Assembly: GCA_937980645.1 (NCBI GenBank)
Contig: CALJPQ010000008.1
Location: 1-64,000, forward strand
DNA length: 64,000 bases
Direction of reading: 5' to 3'
Source of the DNA: an uncultured Saprospiraceae bacterium
Lineage (GTDB): Bacteria > Bacteroidota > Bacteroidia > Chitinophagales > Saprospiraceae
Shown here: positions 18,637 to 27,544 of the stretch, in pieces
How the letters are laid out: the number at the start of each line of letters is the position of its first letter
Position numbering within the stretch: position 1 is the first letter of the stretch
The notes under the pieces: model-generated
The model's input: the letters and a program-made list of their open reading frames with translations, nothing else
Databases searched by the model: none
Told to the model about the DNA's origin: nothing
Made by a program: the position numbers and the translations under genes

Positions 18637-21087
18637 TCATTTTCGGATAGAGGCCTGGAGTTTTTGCTCGAATGCCTGCTGCAGTTGCTGCATAATGGCA
18701 TCTATTTCTTTGCCCTGTAGGGTGCGTTGAGCACTTTCAAACAAAAAACTGACGGCATAGGATTTTTTGCCTGGGCCAATTTTTTGGGCGTCCTCGAATA
18801 CGTCGAAGAGGTTGACCTCGCGGAGCAGGTTTTTTTCTGTTTTGAAGGCTAATTGCCGGATTTGGGCGAAGGTTACTTGCTGGTCGAGCACGAGGGCCAG
18901 GTCGCGCCGCACGGTGGGGAATTTACTGGCGCCGTTGAACTGCACCTTTTGGTTGGCAGCTGCTTTGTACACGGCATCGAAGTCCATTTCGGCGTAAAAG
19001 ATGGGGCCTTTGACGTCCATAGCGCGCAGGAGTGCGGGGGCTATTTCGCCGAAGGTAAGCAGCGTTTGCGGGCCGCGGTGATAGCGCAGTGCATAGCGAA
19101 AGGGTTGCTCTTGCTGGAGGATGGTCTCCTGGAAGCCGCGCACGCCGAGGCGTTCGAGGAGCTGGCATACATAGGCTTTCAGGGTGTAAAAGTCGGCCTG
19201 CGGTTTGGGTGCGGGTTGCCAGCTTTCGGGGCTGTGAGCGCCGCAGATGAGCAGGCTGAGGCGTTCGCTTTCGGAGGTGTCGTTGAGCGGGGCGCGATAG
19301 ACTTTGCCGAATTCGAACAGGCGCAGGTCGTGGTTTTGGTGGTTTTGGTTGTGCCGGGCATTTTCCAAGGCGCCGAACAGGAGGGTAGGCCGCATGCAGT
19401 CGAGGCCCTGGTTGGCCGTATTGTGCACGAACACGAGTTGCTCGGGCGGCACGGGTAGCAAGGCCTGCGGGCCCACATGGTAGGCGGAGTTAGTCAGCGA
19501 CAGGCTCATGCACTCCAGAAAGCCGTTGGCGGCCAGAAAGTCGGCGGCACAGCGGCGCACGTACTCGCGCGCGGGGTGTTGGGTGATTTCTAAGCTGGTG
19601 CGCATTCGAGCGGGCGCGGGGATGTTGTCTAAGCCATAGACGCGCAGGATTTCTTCCACGATGTCGGCCGGGCGCGTTACGTCGGGCTTGTTGGTGGGCA
19701 CAACGGCGGTGAAGCCCGCTGCCGTTTTGTCCTCCGTACCGATATTGAGGGCGGAGAGGATGTGCTCGATGGCCTCTTCGGACAGGTCGGCGCCGCTCAG
19801 TGAGCGTACGTATTCATATTGGACTGGGATGCGCGCGGGCTGGAGCGGTTTGGGATAGACGTCGGTCAGGTCGGAGGCAATTTGACCGCCGGCCAGTTCG
19901 AGAATGAGGGCCGCAGCGCGCTGCATGGCTTGGAGACATCCGTTGGGGTCCACACCTTTTTCGAAGGCCCAGGCGGCTTCGGTACGCAGGTTATGGCGCA
20001 GCATGGTGCGGCGTATCCAGGCTGGGTGGAAGCGGGCGCATTCGAGCAGGACGTCGGTGGTGTTTTCCGAAACGCCGCTGTGGGCGCCGCCAAAGACGCC
20101 GGCGATGCACAGCGGTTGGGCGTTGGCGTCGCAGATCATCAGGTCCTGGGCGGATAGCGTCCGCTGTTCGCCGTCGAGGGTGGTGAAAGGGGTGCCTTCG
20201 GGCAGTGTCCGGACGCGGATGGCCTGGCCGCCGATGCGTGCGGCGTCGAAGGCGTGGAGTGGGTGGCCCCGTTCGAGGCGGACGTAGTTGGTAACGTCCA
20301 CGATGTTGTTGATGGGTCGCTGGCCCAAGGCGAGCAGGCGCTGTTGGAGCCATTCGGGGCTTTCCTGCACGCGCACGCCGCGGATGAGGAGGGCCATGTA
20401 GCGCTGGCAGGCCTCGGGCTCTTCTACCGTTACGGAGTAGGGTTGGAGGCCATTGGGCAGGTTCAGCGCCTCCGCGGGCACGCGAAGTTGGGCCTGTGGG
20501 TTTTCGCGGTAGCGCACCCATGCCAACAGGTCGCTGGCGACGCCGAGGTGGTTGGTTGCGTCGGCGCGGTTGGGCGTCAGGCCGATTTCAAAAATCACGT
20601 CGGAATGCAGCCCCAGATACGCTGCCGCGGTCATGCCCAACGGAGTACCCTCGGGCAAGACCAGGATGCCCGAGTGGTCATGGCCGATGCCGAGTTCGTC
20701 TTCGGCGCAGATCATGCCCTGCGAAAGCACACCGCGCACCTTGCGCTCGGCTATCTCGAAGGGTTGGCCATCTTTGCCCAGGACACGCGCGCCGGGCAGG
20801 GCCACCAGCACGCGCTGCCCTGCCGCCACGTTGGGCGCGCCGCACACGATGGAGCGCAGCTGCCCGTCGCCTACGTCCACGCGCGTCGCCGAAAGGTGGT
20901 CGCTTTCCGGTATGCGCGAACACTCCACCACCTCACCTGTAAAAACACGTTCCAAATCTACGGGCGAAGGGCTTACCTGTTCCCATCCTTCTACTTCCAG
21001 TCCCAGCGAGGTCAGTATATCGGCAATTTCTTCAGGCTTTTTATCTATGTCGAGAAATTCTCGAAGCCAATTCAGCGAAACTTTCAT
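18637..21087 (-). CDS. pheT: Phenylalanine-tRNA ligase beta subunit
   Basis: 816 residues, a normal bacterial length. Domains in order: N-terminal MKVSLNWLREFLDI; tRNA-binding OB fold at ~40-150; B3/B4 editing domain at ~210-380; B5 at ~405-475; catalytic-like core at ~490-690; and a C-terminal ferredoxin-like anticodon-binding domain at ~720-815 (KFPTVRRDLALVLD). It pairs with PheS to charge tRNA-Phe and edits mischarged Tyr-tRNA-Phe. pheS is not in this window. A TACCTTTG box lies 66 bases upstream on the minus strand. Confidence 0.97.
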   Translation of the reverse strand: MKVSLNWLREFLDIDKKPEEIADILTSLGLEVEGWEQVSPSPVDLERVFTGEVVECSRIPESDHLSATRVDVGDGQLRSIVCGAPNVAAGQRVLVALPGARVLGKDGQPFEIAERKVRGVLSQGMICAEDELGIGHDHSGILVLPEGTPLGMTAAAYLGLHSDVIFEIGLTPNRADATNHLGVASDLLAWVRYRENPQAQLRVPAEALNLPNGLQPYSVTVEEPEACQRYMALLIRGVRVQESPEWLQQRLLALGQRPINNIVDVTNYVRLERGHPLHAFDAARIGGQAIRVRTLPEGTPFTTLDGEQRTLSAQDLMICDANAQPLCIAGVFGGAHSGVSENTTDVLLECARFHPAWIRRTMLRHNLRTEAAWAFEKGVDPNGCLQAMQRAAALILELAGGQIASDLTDVYPKPLQPARIPVQYEYVRSLSGADLSEEAIEHILSALNIGTEDKTAAGFTAVVPTNKPDVTRPADIVEEILRVYGLDNIPAPARMRTSLEITQHPAREYVRRCAADFLAANGFLECMSLSLTNSAYHVGPQALLPVPPEQLVFVHNTANQGLDCMRPTLLFGALENARHNQNHQNHDLRLFEFGKVYRAPLNDTSESERLSLLICGAHSPESWQPAPKPQADFYTLKAYVCQLLERLGVRGFQETILQQEQPFRYALRYHRGPQTLLTFGEIAPALLRAMDVKGPIFYAEMDFDAVYKAAANQKVQFNGASKFPTVRRDLALVLDQQVTFAQIRQLAFKTEKNLLREVNLFDVFEDAQKIGPGKKSYAVSFLFESAQRTLQGKEIDAIMQQLQQAFEQKLQASIRK

Positions 21088-21152
21088 CAGTGATTAACAA
21101 GACAAGACTCTCCAGGTGCAATAACGACGCCAGGCGTTCCCGACATCGCAGG

Positions 21153-21160
21153 CAAAGGTA
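21153..21160 (-). promoter_or_regulatory. Candidate -7 box of pheT (TACCTTTG)
   Basis: The minus strand reads TACCTTTG, matching TAnnTTTG, 66 bases before the pheT start. No -33 TTTG is found at a proper distance. Confidence 0.5.
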
Positions 21161-21301
21161 GTGCGTTTTAAAGTTTTGGTGTTTGTTCAAAATTTTAGCC
21201 TAAAAGCCTCAAAGGCATCCGAGGGCTACGGAACAAAAACGGGTTATTGGGCTTTATGCACCGCTTTTTTGCCCCTGCTATTGTGACTTTGCTGCGCGTT
21301 T

Positions 21302-22381
21302 TCACTCGGTTACCCGCACGCGCACGCCTTCAAATAGATAGGTCTGGCCAGCTACAACGACGCGCTCGCCGGCGGTGAGGCCAGAGCGCACCTCGACGCG
21401 CTCGCCGGAGATTTGGCCGAGTTGGACGGCGCGCTCCTCGACGGTGGTGTCGGTTACAGCCACGAACACGCGCGCATCCTGGAGGCTGCCGGAGACGGCG
21501 CGGCGCGGGATAAGCAGGGCCTGGCGCTTTTGCTCGAAGAGGAAGCGTGCTTTCGCGTGCATGCCGCCCAGCAGAGGCGCCTGAGGCGGGTTGGGCACCT
21601 CGATTTCGACCAGATAGGTAAAGGCGCTGTCGGCGCGAGGCGACACATTGGTTACGCGCCCGCTCAGCGGCATATCGGGGCGCACATCGGCCCGGACATC
21701 TACCGCCTGGCCTTTACTTATCTGAAGCACGTCGCGCTCGGAGACTTTGACCATCAGCAGCAGCCGGTCTAAGTTGGTGATGTAGGCCACGGGGGTGCCC
21801 GGCCCTACTACGCTGCCGCGCTCGATGGCGCAAAAGGTCAGCGTACCACTCATGGGCGCCTGTATTCTGGTGTTGCTCAGCTGCTTCTGGAGGAGTTTTT
21901 TTTCCGCCTCGGCGGCCATCAGCCCCAGGTCGAGGTCTTCAATTTTGCTGCGGGGCGCCACCTCGCCTTCGATGAGGTTGCTCAAGCGTTCGCGGTCTTT
22001 GCGCAGCTTGGCCAGGTTGGCCTCGACGGCCTCCAGCTTGACACGCAGCAGCTCGTCGTCCACCTGAGCGATAAGCTCGCCTTCGGCAACGCGGTCGCCT
22101 CGGCGCTTGTAAACGCTGAGCACCCTGCCTGCCGTTTCGGAGACTACGGGCATTTCGCGAAAGGGCATGAGCACACCGCTCACCTCCAACTGTGGCGTCA
22201 GCCACTCGACCTCGACGGCAGCCACACGCACGGGCACAAAAGAGCGCTCTACCTGAGAAAGTCTGGCTTCTTCATGGCGACGCCGCTGATTGTCGTATAA
22301 TTTCCAGCCGATAAGCCCTATGGCAATGAGGAGCAAAAGCCAGGGGTAATAACGCTTCACGGGTGTTCTTTTTTTAAGCAA
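21302..22381 (-). CDS. RND efflux periplasmic adaptor (membrane fusion protein)
   Basis: 359 residues from a TTG at 22381; a GTG at 22360 is an alternative start. A positively charged N-terminus and a single hydrophobic anchor (YYPWLLLLIAIGLIGW) precede the adaptor fold: a lipoyl-type half motif (GRVLSVYKRRGDRVAEGELIAQVD), a coiled-coil hairpin at ~115-165, a second lipoyl half (IQAPMSGTLTFCAIERG) and a C-terminal beta-barrel/membrane-proximal part. It would bridge an inner-membrane RND pump and an outer-membrane TolC-like channel. Neither partner gene is adjacent in the window, which is unusual. Confidence 0.88.
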   Translation of the reverse strand: MLKKRTPVKRYYPWLLLLIAIGLIGWKLYDNQRRRHEEARLSQVERSFVPVRVAAVEVEWLTPQLEVSGVLMPFREMPVVSETAGRVLSVYKRRGDRVAEGELIAQVDDELLRVKLEAVEANLAKLRKDRERLSNLIEGEVAPRSKIEDLDLGLMAAEAEKKLLQKQLSNTRIQAPMSGTLTFCAIERGSVVGPGTPVAYITNLDRLLLMVKVSERDVLQISKGQAVDVRADVRPDMPLSGRVTNVSPRADSAFTYLVEIEVPNPPQAPLLGGMHAKARFLFEQKRQALLIPRRAVSGSLQDARVFVAVTDTTVEERAVQLGQISGERVEVRSGLTAGERVVVAGQTYLFEGVRVRVTE

Positions 22382-22516
22382 TAAGGTGAGCGGCGTTTGA
22401 ACTTCCGACGGATGCCGCCCGACGTTTTGGGTTGAAATTTCTATGTAAAACGGCCCAAAGGTCGGCCATTTTTGCGGTACTGCGGCAGAATAGAGTGCTG
22501 AGAAGGGCGGGACGCC

Positions 22517-22524
22517 TACTTTTG
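22517..22524 (+). promoter_or_regulatory. Candidate -7 box (TACTTTTG)
   Basis: TACTTTTG matches TAnnTTTG, 24 bases before the ATG of the TrpF-like gene. The -33 element is not evident. Confidence 0.45.
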
Positions 22525-22548
22525 GGCCGCTAAAAAAGGACGGTCTGC

Positions 22549-23160
22549 ATGCGTATCAAAGCGTCGCGTATTGCGAACCTGACCGATGCCCGCTATTTTG
22601 CGGCGCGGGAGGTCAGTTATTTGGGTTTTTGTCTGGAGGAGGGGCGCGCTCACTTCATCGAGCCGGGTGTCATGCGCGCCATTCGCGAGTGGGTGGAGGG
22701 CCCGCGTGTAGTGGGTGAGTTTGAGCACTCGCCAGCGGAGGTGGTGCGCGAAGCGGCATCGTTCTTCGCCTTGGATGCCGTTGAGGTCAGCCGGCTGGAA
22801 CTGTTGCCTGAATTGGCGGGCCTGGAGGTGCTGCTGCGTCTGAGTAGCGTCGAAGGCCCCGAAGCAGTGGCTGCCGCATGGGCACAGGCGCAACCCTATG
22901 CCACCTGTTTGCTTGTGGAATTGACGCCAGAAAGCGCCCGGGAAGCCATGCAAACCAGTAGCGTTACTGATGCCTGGCAACAGGTGTGTGCGCAAGTGCC
23001 GGTCTTGCTGGATGCGCCTTTGCCGGCGGAAGACCTGGCCACCCTGCTGCGGGCCGTGCAGCCGGCGGGTTTTGCCGTTAGCGGCAGCGATGAAGAGCGC
23101 CCCGGCTTTAAATCGTTTGAAGAAATAGACGCCCTGTTTGAGGCGCTGGGCTATTTTTGA
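22549..23160 (+). CDS. TrpF-like (phosphoribosylanthranilate isomerase-fold) protein, probably not an isomerase
   Basis: 203 residues, slightly shorter than true TrpF. The opening MRIKASRIANLTDARYFAA, the next strand YLGFCLEEG and the end RPGFKSFEEIDALFEAL follow the TrpF barrel pattern (K-I-C-G-x-x-x-x-x-D-A; LGF; PGIKD). The TrpF catalytic Cys in K-[IV]-C-G is replaced (K-A-S-R), and the glycine-rich phosphate-binding stretch after the LLD strand is absent. It is cytoplasmic with no signal. No trp genes are adjacent. I infer a TIM-barrel relative of unknown function. Confidence 0.7.
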   Translation: MRIKASRIANLTDARYFAAREVSYLGFCLEEGRAHFIEPGVMRAIREWVEGPRVVGEFEHSPAEVVREAASFFALDAVEVSRLELLPELAGLEVLLRLSSVEGPEAVAAAWAQAQPYATCLLVELTPESAREAMQTSSVTDAWQQVCAQVPVLLDAPLPAEDLATLLRAVQPAGFAVSGSDEERPGFKSFEEIDALFEALGYF

Positions 23161-23202
23161 CCTCCGCGCTCCGATACGCGCCATGCCACCCGGCGCGGCG
23201 CG

Positions 23203-23210
23203 TACCTTTG
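23203..23210 (+). promoter_or_regulatory. Candidate -7 box (TACCTTTG)
   Basis: TACCTTTG matches TAnnTTTG and lies 19 bases before the ATG of the exported two-domain protein. No clear -33 TTTG. Confidence 0.5.
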
Positions 23211-23229
23211 CACACAAAGCACAGTGATT

Positions 23230-24390
23230 ATGTTGACTCGAATATGGATATGCGCCGTTGGGTGCGCCTGCCTTCCCTGGATGCTATCGGCTCAGATTGA
23301 GGATGCGCCGCAGATTTTTCGCGAGCTGCGCGTCCTGGATGGTGTGTGGTTTATGGCTCAAGATCGGGGCGACCGCTTAGAAATCTGGAAATTGGAAAAC
23401 GACAGCACGCTTGTAGGGCGCGAGGTGCGTATCAAAGCCGAAGACGGCGACACGGTGCTGCTCAAAAGCATGCGCATCGAGCGCCGGGCCGACACCATTA
23501 TGTACTACCTGACCCAGCGCGGGCTGAACAACAACCGACCCGTTCCTTATGAATTGGTGCTGGCCGACCGCGAGGGCTACTGGTTTGAAAACCTAGACCA
23601 GGACAACCCGCAGAAAATCCGCTATCGCCTGTTGGGCCGCCGCGAACTGCAGGTGTACATCGAGGGCAAACGCGGCAACCGCACCATCACGGAGGATTTC
23701 GTCTATGAGCGCGAGTTTGCGCCTCCCGGCACGGAGTTCCGCCTGCGCGGGGGGCTGAACGTGTTCACCATTCGCGCTACGGGCAATTTCCCTTCGTCGG
23801 ACGACCCCGAATTTGTGGCCCAAAACCCGCAGACTGGACCAGCTCTGGGCTGGGAGCTGGGCACTCAGTTCCGGCTCAAGGGCACGGGCGGCTTTCTGAT
23901 TGTCAATTTTGAACTGGGTTTGGTGGGCAAATCGGCGCGCTCGAAGGCGTCGTTTACGGCCTTTACCGATACCAGCATCATCAACTACATGCGCGATGTG
24001 CACTACCACCAGGTGTGGGCCATTCTGGCTGCCGTGCCCGAAGTTAGCCTGCGGCGCGAGGGCAACCTTTCCGTCATGGCTGGGCCATACTACGGGCGTC
24101 TGCTCTTCAGTGGTGCTTCGGGCGAGGAAAAGCCATCTGGCGAAAACCGCCTCTTCGACGCCAACAACGACTTCAAAAACAACGACTTCGGTATCATTGC
24201 CGGCCTGCAGTACCGCTTCAAGCCGGGCAAAAAGGACATTGGCAGTACCATTGGCCTGCGGGCCAACCTGGGCCTGTCTGACCTGGATGCCCTCTACAGC
24301 CGACACTGCCGCGACCGCGCCTTTTGCAACGGACGCATTTCGATGCAGGGCATTTCGTTGTATTACAGTTTCAACCTGCTGGGCATCTGA
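23230..24390 (+). CDS. Exported protein: DUF6265-like N-terminal domain plus outer-membrane beta-barrel-like C-terminus
   Basis: 386 residues from the ATG at 23230, with a signal peptide ending near MLSAQ. Residues ~30-165 (LDGVWFMAQDRGDRLEIWKLENDS and onward, then ENLDQDNPQKIRYRLLG) recall the small lipocalin-like DUF6265 fold. Residues ~175-386 have alternating aromatic/glycine strands (GTQFRLKGTGGFLIVNFELG, AGLQYRFKPG, ISMQGISLYYSFNLLG) like a PorT-type outer-membrane barrel of about eight strands. The function is unknown. The rnhA gene follows after 4 bases and is probably co-transcribed. Confidence 0.65.
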   Translation: MLTRIWICAVGCACLPWMLSAQIEDAPQIFRELRVLDGVWFMAQDRGDRLEIWKLENDSTLVGREVRIKAEDGDTVLLKSMRIERRADTIMYYLTQRGLNNNRPVPYELVLADREGYWFENLDQDNPQKIRYRLLGRRELQVYIEGKRGNRTITEDFVYEREFAPPGTEFRLRGGLNVFTIRATGNFPSSDDPEFVAQNPQTGPALGWELGTQFRLKGTGGFLIVNFELGLVGKSARSKASFTAFTDTSIINYMRDVHYHQVWAILAAVPEVSLRREGNLSVMAGPYYGRLLFSGASGEEKPSGENRLFDANNDFKNNDFGIIAGLQYRFKPGKKDIGSTIGLRANLGLSDLDALYSRHCRDRAFCNGRISMQGISLYYSFNLLGI

Positions 24391-24394
24391 CGCT

Positions 24395-25033
24395 ATGGCT
24401 AAGCCGCGTGCTTTCTATGTTGTCTGGGAAGGCGCCCAACCGGGCATCTATACCTCTTGGGACGAAGCCCGCCAGCACACCCAGAACTATCCGGGCGCCA
24501 AATACAAGCGCTTCAACTCGCGCGAAGAGGCGGAAGCGGCCTATCGGGGCAATTACTGGAATTACGCCGGCAAAAATACCCGCGCAACCCGCCCCAAAGC
24601 GCCTGCTGACCTCCAGCGTCTGGGCGTCCGCCTCGACAGCATCACCGTGGACGCCGCCTGCAGCGGCAATCCGGGGCTGATGGAATATCGCGGCGTACGC
24701 ACCGCCACTGGCGAGGAGGTCTTCCACGGCGGCCCCTGGCCCGGTGGCACCAACAACATCGGTGAATTCCTGGCCCTCGTGCACGCACTGGCCTGGCTGC
24801 AACAGCGCGGACTGCCCGACGTGCCCATCTACTCGGACTCGCATAATGCGCAAAAGTGGGTGCGCGAAAAAAAATGCCGCACCAAACTGGAGCAGACGCC
24901 AGAAAATGAAAAAATCTTTGAACTCATCGAACGTGCCGAACGCTGGCTGCAAACACACCCCATCACCAACCCCATCTTGAAATGGGACACCGAACAATGG
25001 GGCGAAAACCCGGCAGACTTTGGGCGCAAGTAG
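24395..25033 (+). CDS. rnhA: Ribonuclease HI with N-terminal viroplasmin-like hybrid-binding domain
   Basis: 212 residues from the ATG at 24395. The N-terminal ~50 residues (FYVVWEGAQPGIYTSWDEA, YPGAKYKRFNS) form the RNA/DNA hybrid-binding domain also found in eukaryotic RNase H1 and caulimovirus protein VI. The catalytic domain at ~75-212 has the D-E-D-D set: Asp in TVDAACSGNPG, Glu in NNIGEFLAL, Asp in YSDSHNAQKW, and Asp in the terminal NPADFGRK. It removes RNA from RNA/DNA hybrids. It lies 4 bases downstream of the previous gene. Confidence 0.93.
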   Translation: MAKPRAFYVVWEGAQPGIYTSWDEARQHTQNYPGAKYKRFNSREEAEAAYRGNYWNYAGKNTRATRPKAPADLQRLGVRLDSITVDAACSGNPGLMEYRGVRTATGEEVFHGGPWPGGTNNIGEFLALVHALAWLQQRGLPDVPIYSDSHNAQKWVREKKCRTKLEQTPENEKIFELIERAERWLQTHPITNPILKWDTEQWGENPADFGRK

Positions 25034-25129
25034 AATAGTGCTATGCAAGGCCGGGAACATCCCTGCCGTCGTTGTAACATGATTTCGGCCCAGTCCTCTC
25101 TGACACGCGAAGAGGAGGCCCCTGAGTGC

Positions 25130-25507
25130 CTACTTTCCCTGCCGGCTGTTATGCTCTTCTAAGGCCGCGCTCAAAAGCGTTTTCACCGCATTCATGTTCG
25201 GGCTATTGCCTTTCCTAAACTTGATATGGCGCAGCAGTTTTCCGGTTCCTTGTAGCAGATGGGCCGGGTCGTTGAGGTTGGCACCGTGAAAGAAGCCCAA
25301 ATTGACGGAGTCTTTCAGCGGCTTGATGTAACAAATCTCTCCCTGCATGTTCTTCGCCGTTCCGAAGGTTATCATTTTGTCGGCGTGGTCTATCCACATC
25401 GTTTTACCGGGCAGCATAATTTCTGCCACAGCCTCATAAATCGCTCGGGCCATTGTTGAAACCTCTGGCGAAAACGCGTCGAAAAAATCTGTTAAGTCCT
25501 TTGTCAT
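25130..25507 (-). CDS. DUF1801 domain protein
   Basis: 125 residues from the ATG at 25507 (MTKDLTDFFDAFSPEV); a 19-residue upstream extension to 25564 is open but looks unrelated. The pattern MWIDHADKMITFGT, ICYIKPLKDSVNLGFFHGA and GTGKLLRHIKF is typical of the YdhG/DUF1801 fold, a small cytoplasmic protein of unknown function sometimes likened to iron chaperones. Single gene, convergent with rnhA. Confidence 0.8.
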   Translation of the reverse strand: MTKDLTDFFDAFSPEVSTMARAIYEAVAEIMLPGKTMWIDHADKMITFGTAKNMQGEICYIKPLKDSVNLGFFHGANLNDPAHLLQGTGKLLRHIKFRKGNSPNMNAVKTLLSAALEEHNSRQGK

Positions 25508-25577
25508 TGTCAGTGCTTGAGGTTGTGGAAGATGGCTTCCTCTAATTCGTGCATTGTCTTGCACGTGCTGTGGAGGT

Positions 25578-27236
25578 TTAGGATAGATATTTGCCTACGA
25601 TGGGCATCCGCCGTCCCATGCCGAAGCTCTTGGAGCTGACGCGCAGCACAGGCGGGGCCTGTTCGCGTTTGAACTCGTTGATGTTGACTAAGCGCAGTAC
25701 ACGCGCCACCAAAGCCTCGTCGAAGCCCATTTGCACCAATCCGCGCGGGCCGCGTCGGCCTTCGATGTAGTGGAAGAGTACCTGGTCGAGCACTTCGTAT
25801 TCGGGCAGGCTGTCGCTGTCTTTCTGGTTGGGGCGCAGTTCGGCGCTGGGGGGCTTCCGGATGCTGCTTTCCGGGATGATGTCGCGCTTGCCGTAGCGGC
25901 CAATAGGCAGGGTATTGAGGTAGTGTGCCAGGGCATAGACTTCCGTTTTGTACACATCACCCAGCACGGCCAGGCCGCCGCACATGTCGCCGTAGAGGGT
26001 ACCATAGCCTACAGCCATTTCACTTTTGTTGCTGGTATTCAGCAGGATGTGCCCGAATTTGTTGCTCATAGCCATGAGCAACGTGCCGCGGATGCGGGCC
26101 TGGATGTTCTCCTCCGTAATATCGAAAGGCCAGTCGGCGAACAGGGGCTTGAGCGTCTTTAAAAAGGCGTCGTACACGTCGGCAATGGGTACGACGTCAT
26201 ACTGGATGCCGGCGTTTTCGGCCAATTGGCGGGCATCGGTCAGTGAGTGTTCGCTGCTGAACGGGCCGGGCAGGAGCAGGACGCGCACATGGTCGGCGCC
26301 CAGCGCCTCTACGGCTAAGGCGCAGGTTACAGCTGAGTCAATGCCGCCCGAAAGGCCCAGTATGGCGTTTTGGAAGCCCAATTTGCCGAAGTAGTCGCGG
26401 ATGCCCAGCACCAGCGCATCGTGCATGAGCGCTATTTTTTCTTTGGGCTGTTCGCGCTGTTGGCCGCCGCGCAGCACCTCTTGCAGGTCGTATATGCGCA
26501 GGGCCTCCTTGAAGTAGGGCATTTCATCGAAAACCTGCCCATCGGGCGACATTACCACACTGCCGCCGTCGAAGATGAGGTCGGTCTGTGCGCCCACATG
26601 GTTGACGTAGAACATCGGAATACCGTAGCGCTCTACGTTGACCCGAATGACGTGCAGCCGCTCTTGAGCGCGGCCGTGATGAAAGGGCGAGGCTGACAGG
26701 TTCAGAATGATGTCGGGACGATAGGGGCGCATTTCGTCCAGCGGGCAAATGGTGTAGAGCGGGTTGTCGTTGCCCACGTTCCAGATGTCCTCGCAGATGG
26801 TGAGGGCGATTTTATAGCCCTTGAACTCGATGGGCCGAAATTCGCGCGCCGGCTCGAAGTAGCGGTACTCGTCGAAGATGTCGTAGGTGGGCAACAGAGC
26901 TTTGTGTTGCACGCCCACCACTTCGCCTTCGTACAAAAAGTAGGCTGAATTGTACAGGTCTTTGCCTTCCACTGCCGGGTTTTTCGTCGGCGCTCCTACG
27001 GCGATGCCGATGCCGTGGCTGACTTCGCACAATGCGCGCACGGAAGCCTGGCAGCGTCGAATGAAGTCGGCAAATTCCAGAAAGTCGCGCGGCGGATAGC
27101 CGCACACGGCCAGTTCGCCAAAGCAAATCAAATCAGCGCCCTGACGCCGGGCCTCTTCGACGGCCTGAAGCATCTTTTGCAAGTTACCCTCGAAGTTGCC
27201 GATGTGGTAGTTCAGCTGGGCTAATGCTATTTTCAT
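25578..27236 (-). CDS. nadE: Glutamine-dependent NAD(+) synthetase
   Basis: 552 residues from the ATG at 27236 (MKIALAQLNYHIGNFEGN); the ORF is open to 27362 but homology starts here. The N-terminal nitrilase-type glutaminase (~1-260) has Glu in CFGELAVCGYPP, Lys in VQHKALLPTYDIFDE and Cys in ALTICEDIWN. The C-terminal ATP-pyrophosphatase synthetase has the P-loop LGLSGGIDSAV. It makes NAD from deamido-NAD, ATP and glutamine as the last step of NAD biosynthesis. It is divergent from the giant surface-protein cluster. Confidence 0.96.
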   Translation of the reverse strand: MKIALAQLNYHIGNFEGNLQKMLQAVEEARRQGADLICFGELAVCGYPPRDFLEFADFIRRCQASVRALCEVSHGIGIAVGAPTKNPAVEGKDLYNSAYFLYEGEVVGVQHKALLPTYDIFDEYRYFEPAREFRPIEFKGYKIALTICEDIWNVGNDNPLYTICPLDEMRPYRPDIILNLSASPFHHGRAQERLHVIRVNVERYGIPMFYVNHVGAQTDLIFDGGSVVMSPDGQVFDEMPYFKEALRIYDLQEVLRGGQQREQPKEKIALMHDALVLGIRDYFGKLGFQNAILGLSGGIDSAVTCALAVEALGADHVRVLLLPGPFSSEHSLTDARQLAENAGIQYDVVPIADVYDAFLKTLKPLFADWPFDITEENIQARIRGTLLMAMSNKFGHILLNTSNKSEMAVGYGTLYGDMCGGLAVLGDVYKTEVYALAHYLNTLPIGRYGKRDIIPESSIRKPPSAELRPNQKDSDSLPEYEVLDQVLFHYIEGRRGPRGLVQMGFDEALVARVLRLVNINEFKREQAPPVLRVSSKSFGMGRRMPIVGKYLS

Positions 27237-27544
27237 GAGGCGAAGGTACGCGCAGAGACTCATGGCGGAGCACTGCGCGATTAAGCGAAGTTGCCAGCCA
27301 AATGCGAAAAGCAGGCAATTTTTGGGCATTCCCGCCATATAAAGGCCCTTTGTATTAGGCACTCCGAAGTATCAGAGGATGAATGGATTAGACATTTCGT
27401 TTTTTCCTGGAAAAGTTTTTTTTGAATAAAAACCGTAAGAAAAGTACAACAAAAAGGAAAAGAGGTGTATCATAAACCTAAAAATTTCTTAAATTTAGCG
27501 TCGAAGGCAGAATTTTTTTACATCACTTCCTAACCTTTACTGCT
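27237..27544. promoter_or_regulatory. A+T-rich divergent leader before the giant surface-protein cluster
   Basis: About 300 bases without a gene. The 27395-27530 part is strikingly A+T rich against the G+C-rich surroundings, with several T- and A-runs (27416-27423, 27511-27519). It probably holds the promoter of the 27545 gene. The last stretch, CTAACCTT (27530-27537) then TGCTATGAAA (27541-27550), recurs before the next gene (32171-32178 and 32191-32200). Confidence 0.45.

Noticed and set aside
27241..27248. TACCTTCG on the minus strand before nadE as promoter
   Set aside because: Only four bases from the start codon and off consensus; probably chance.
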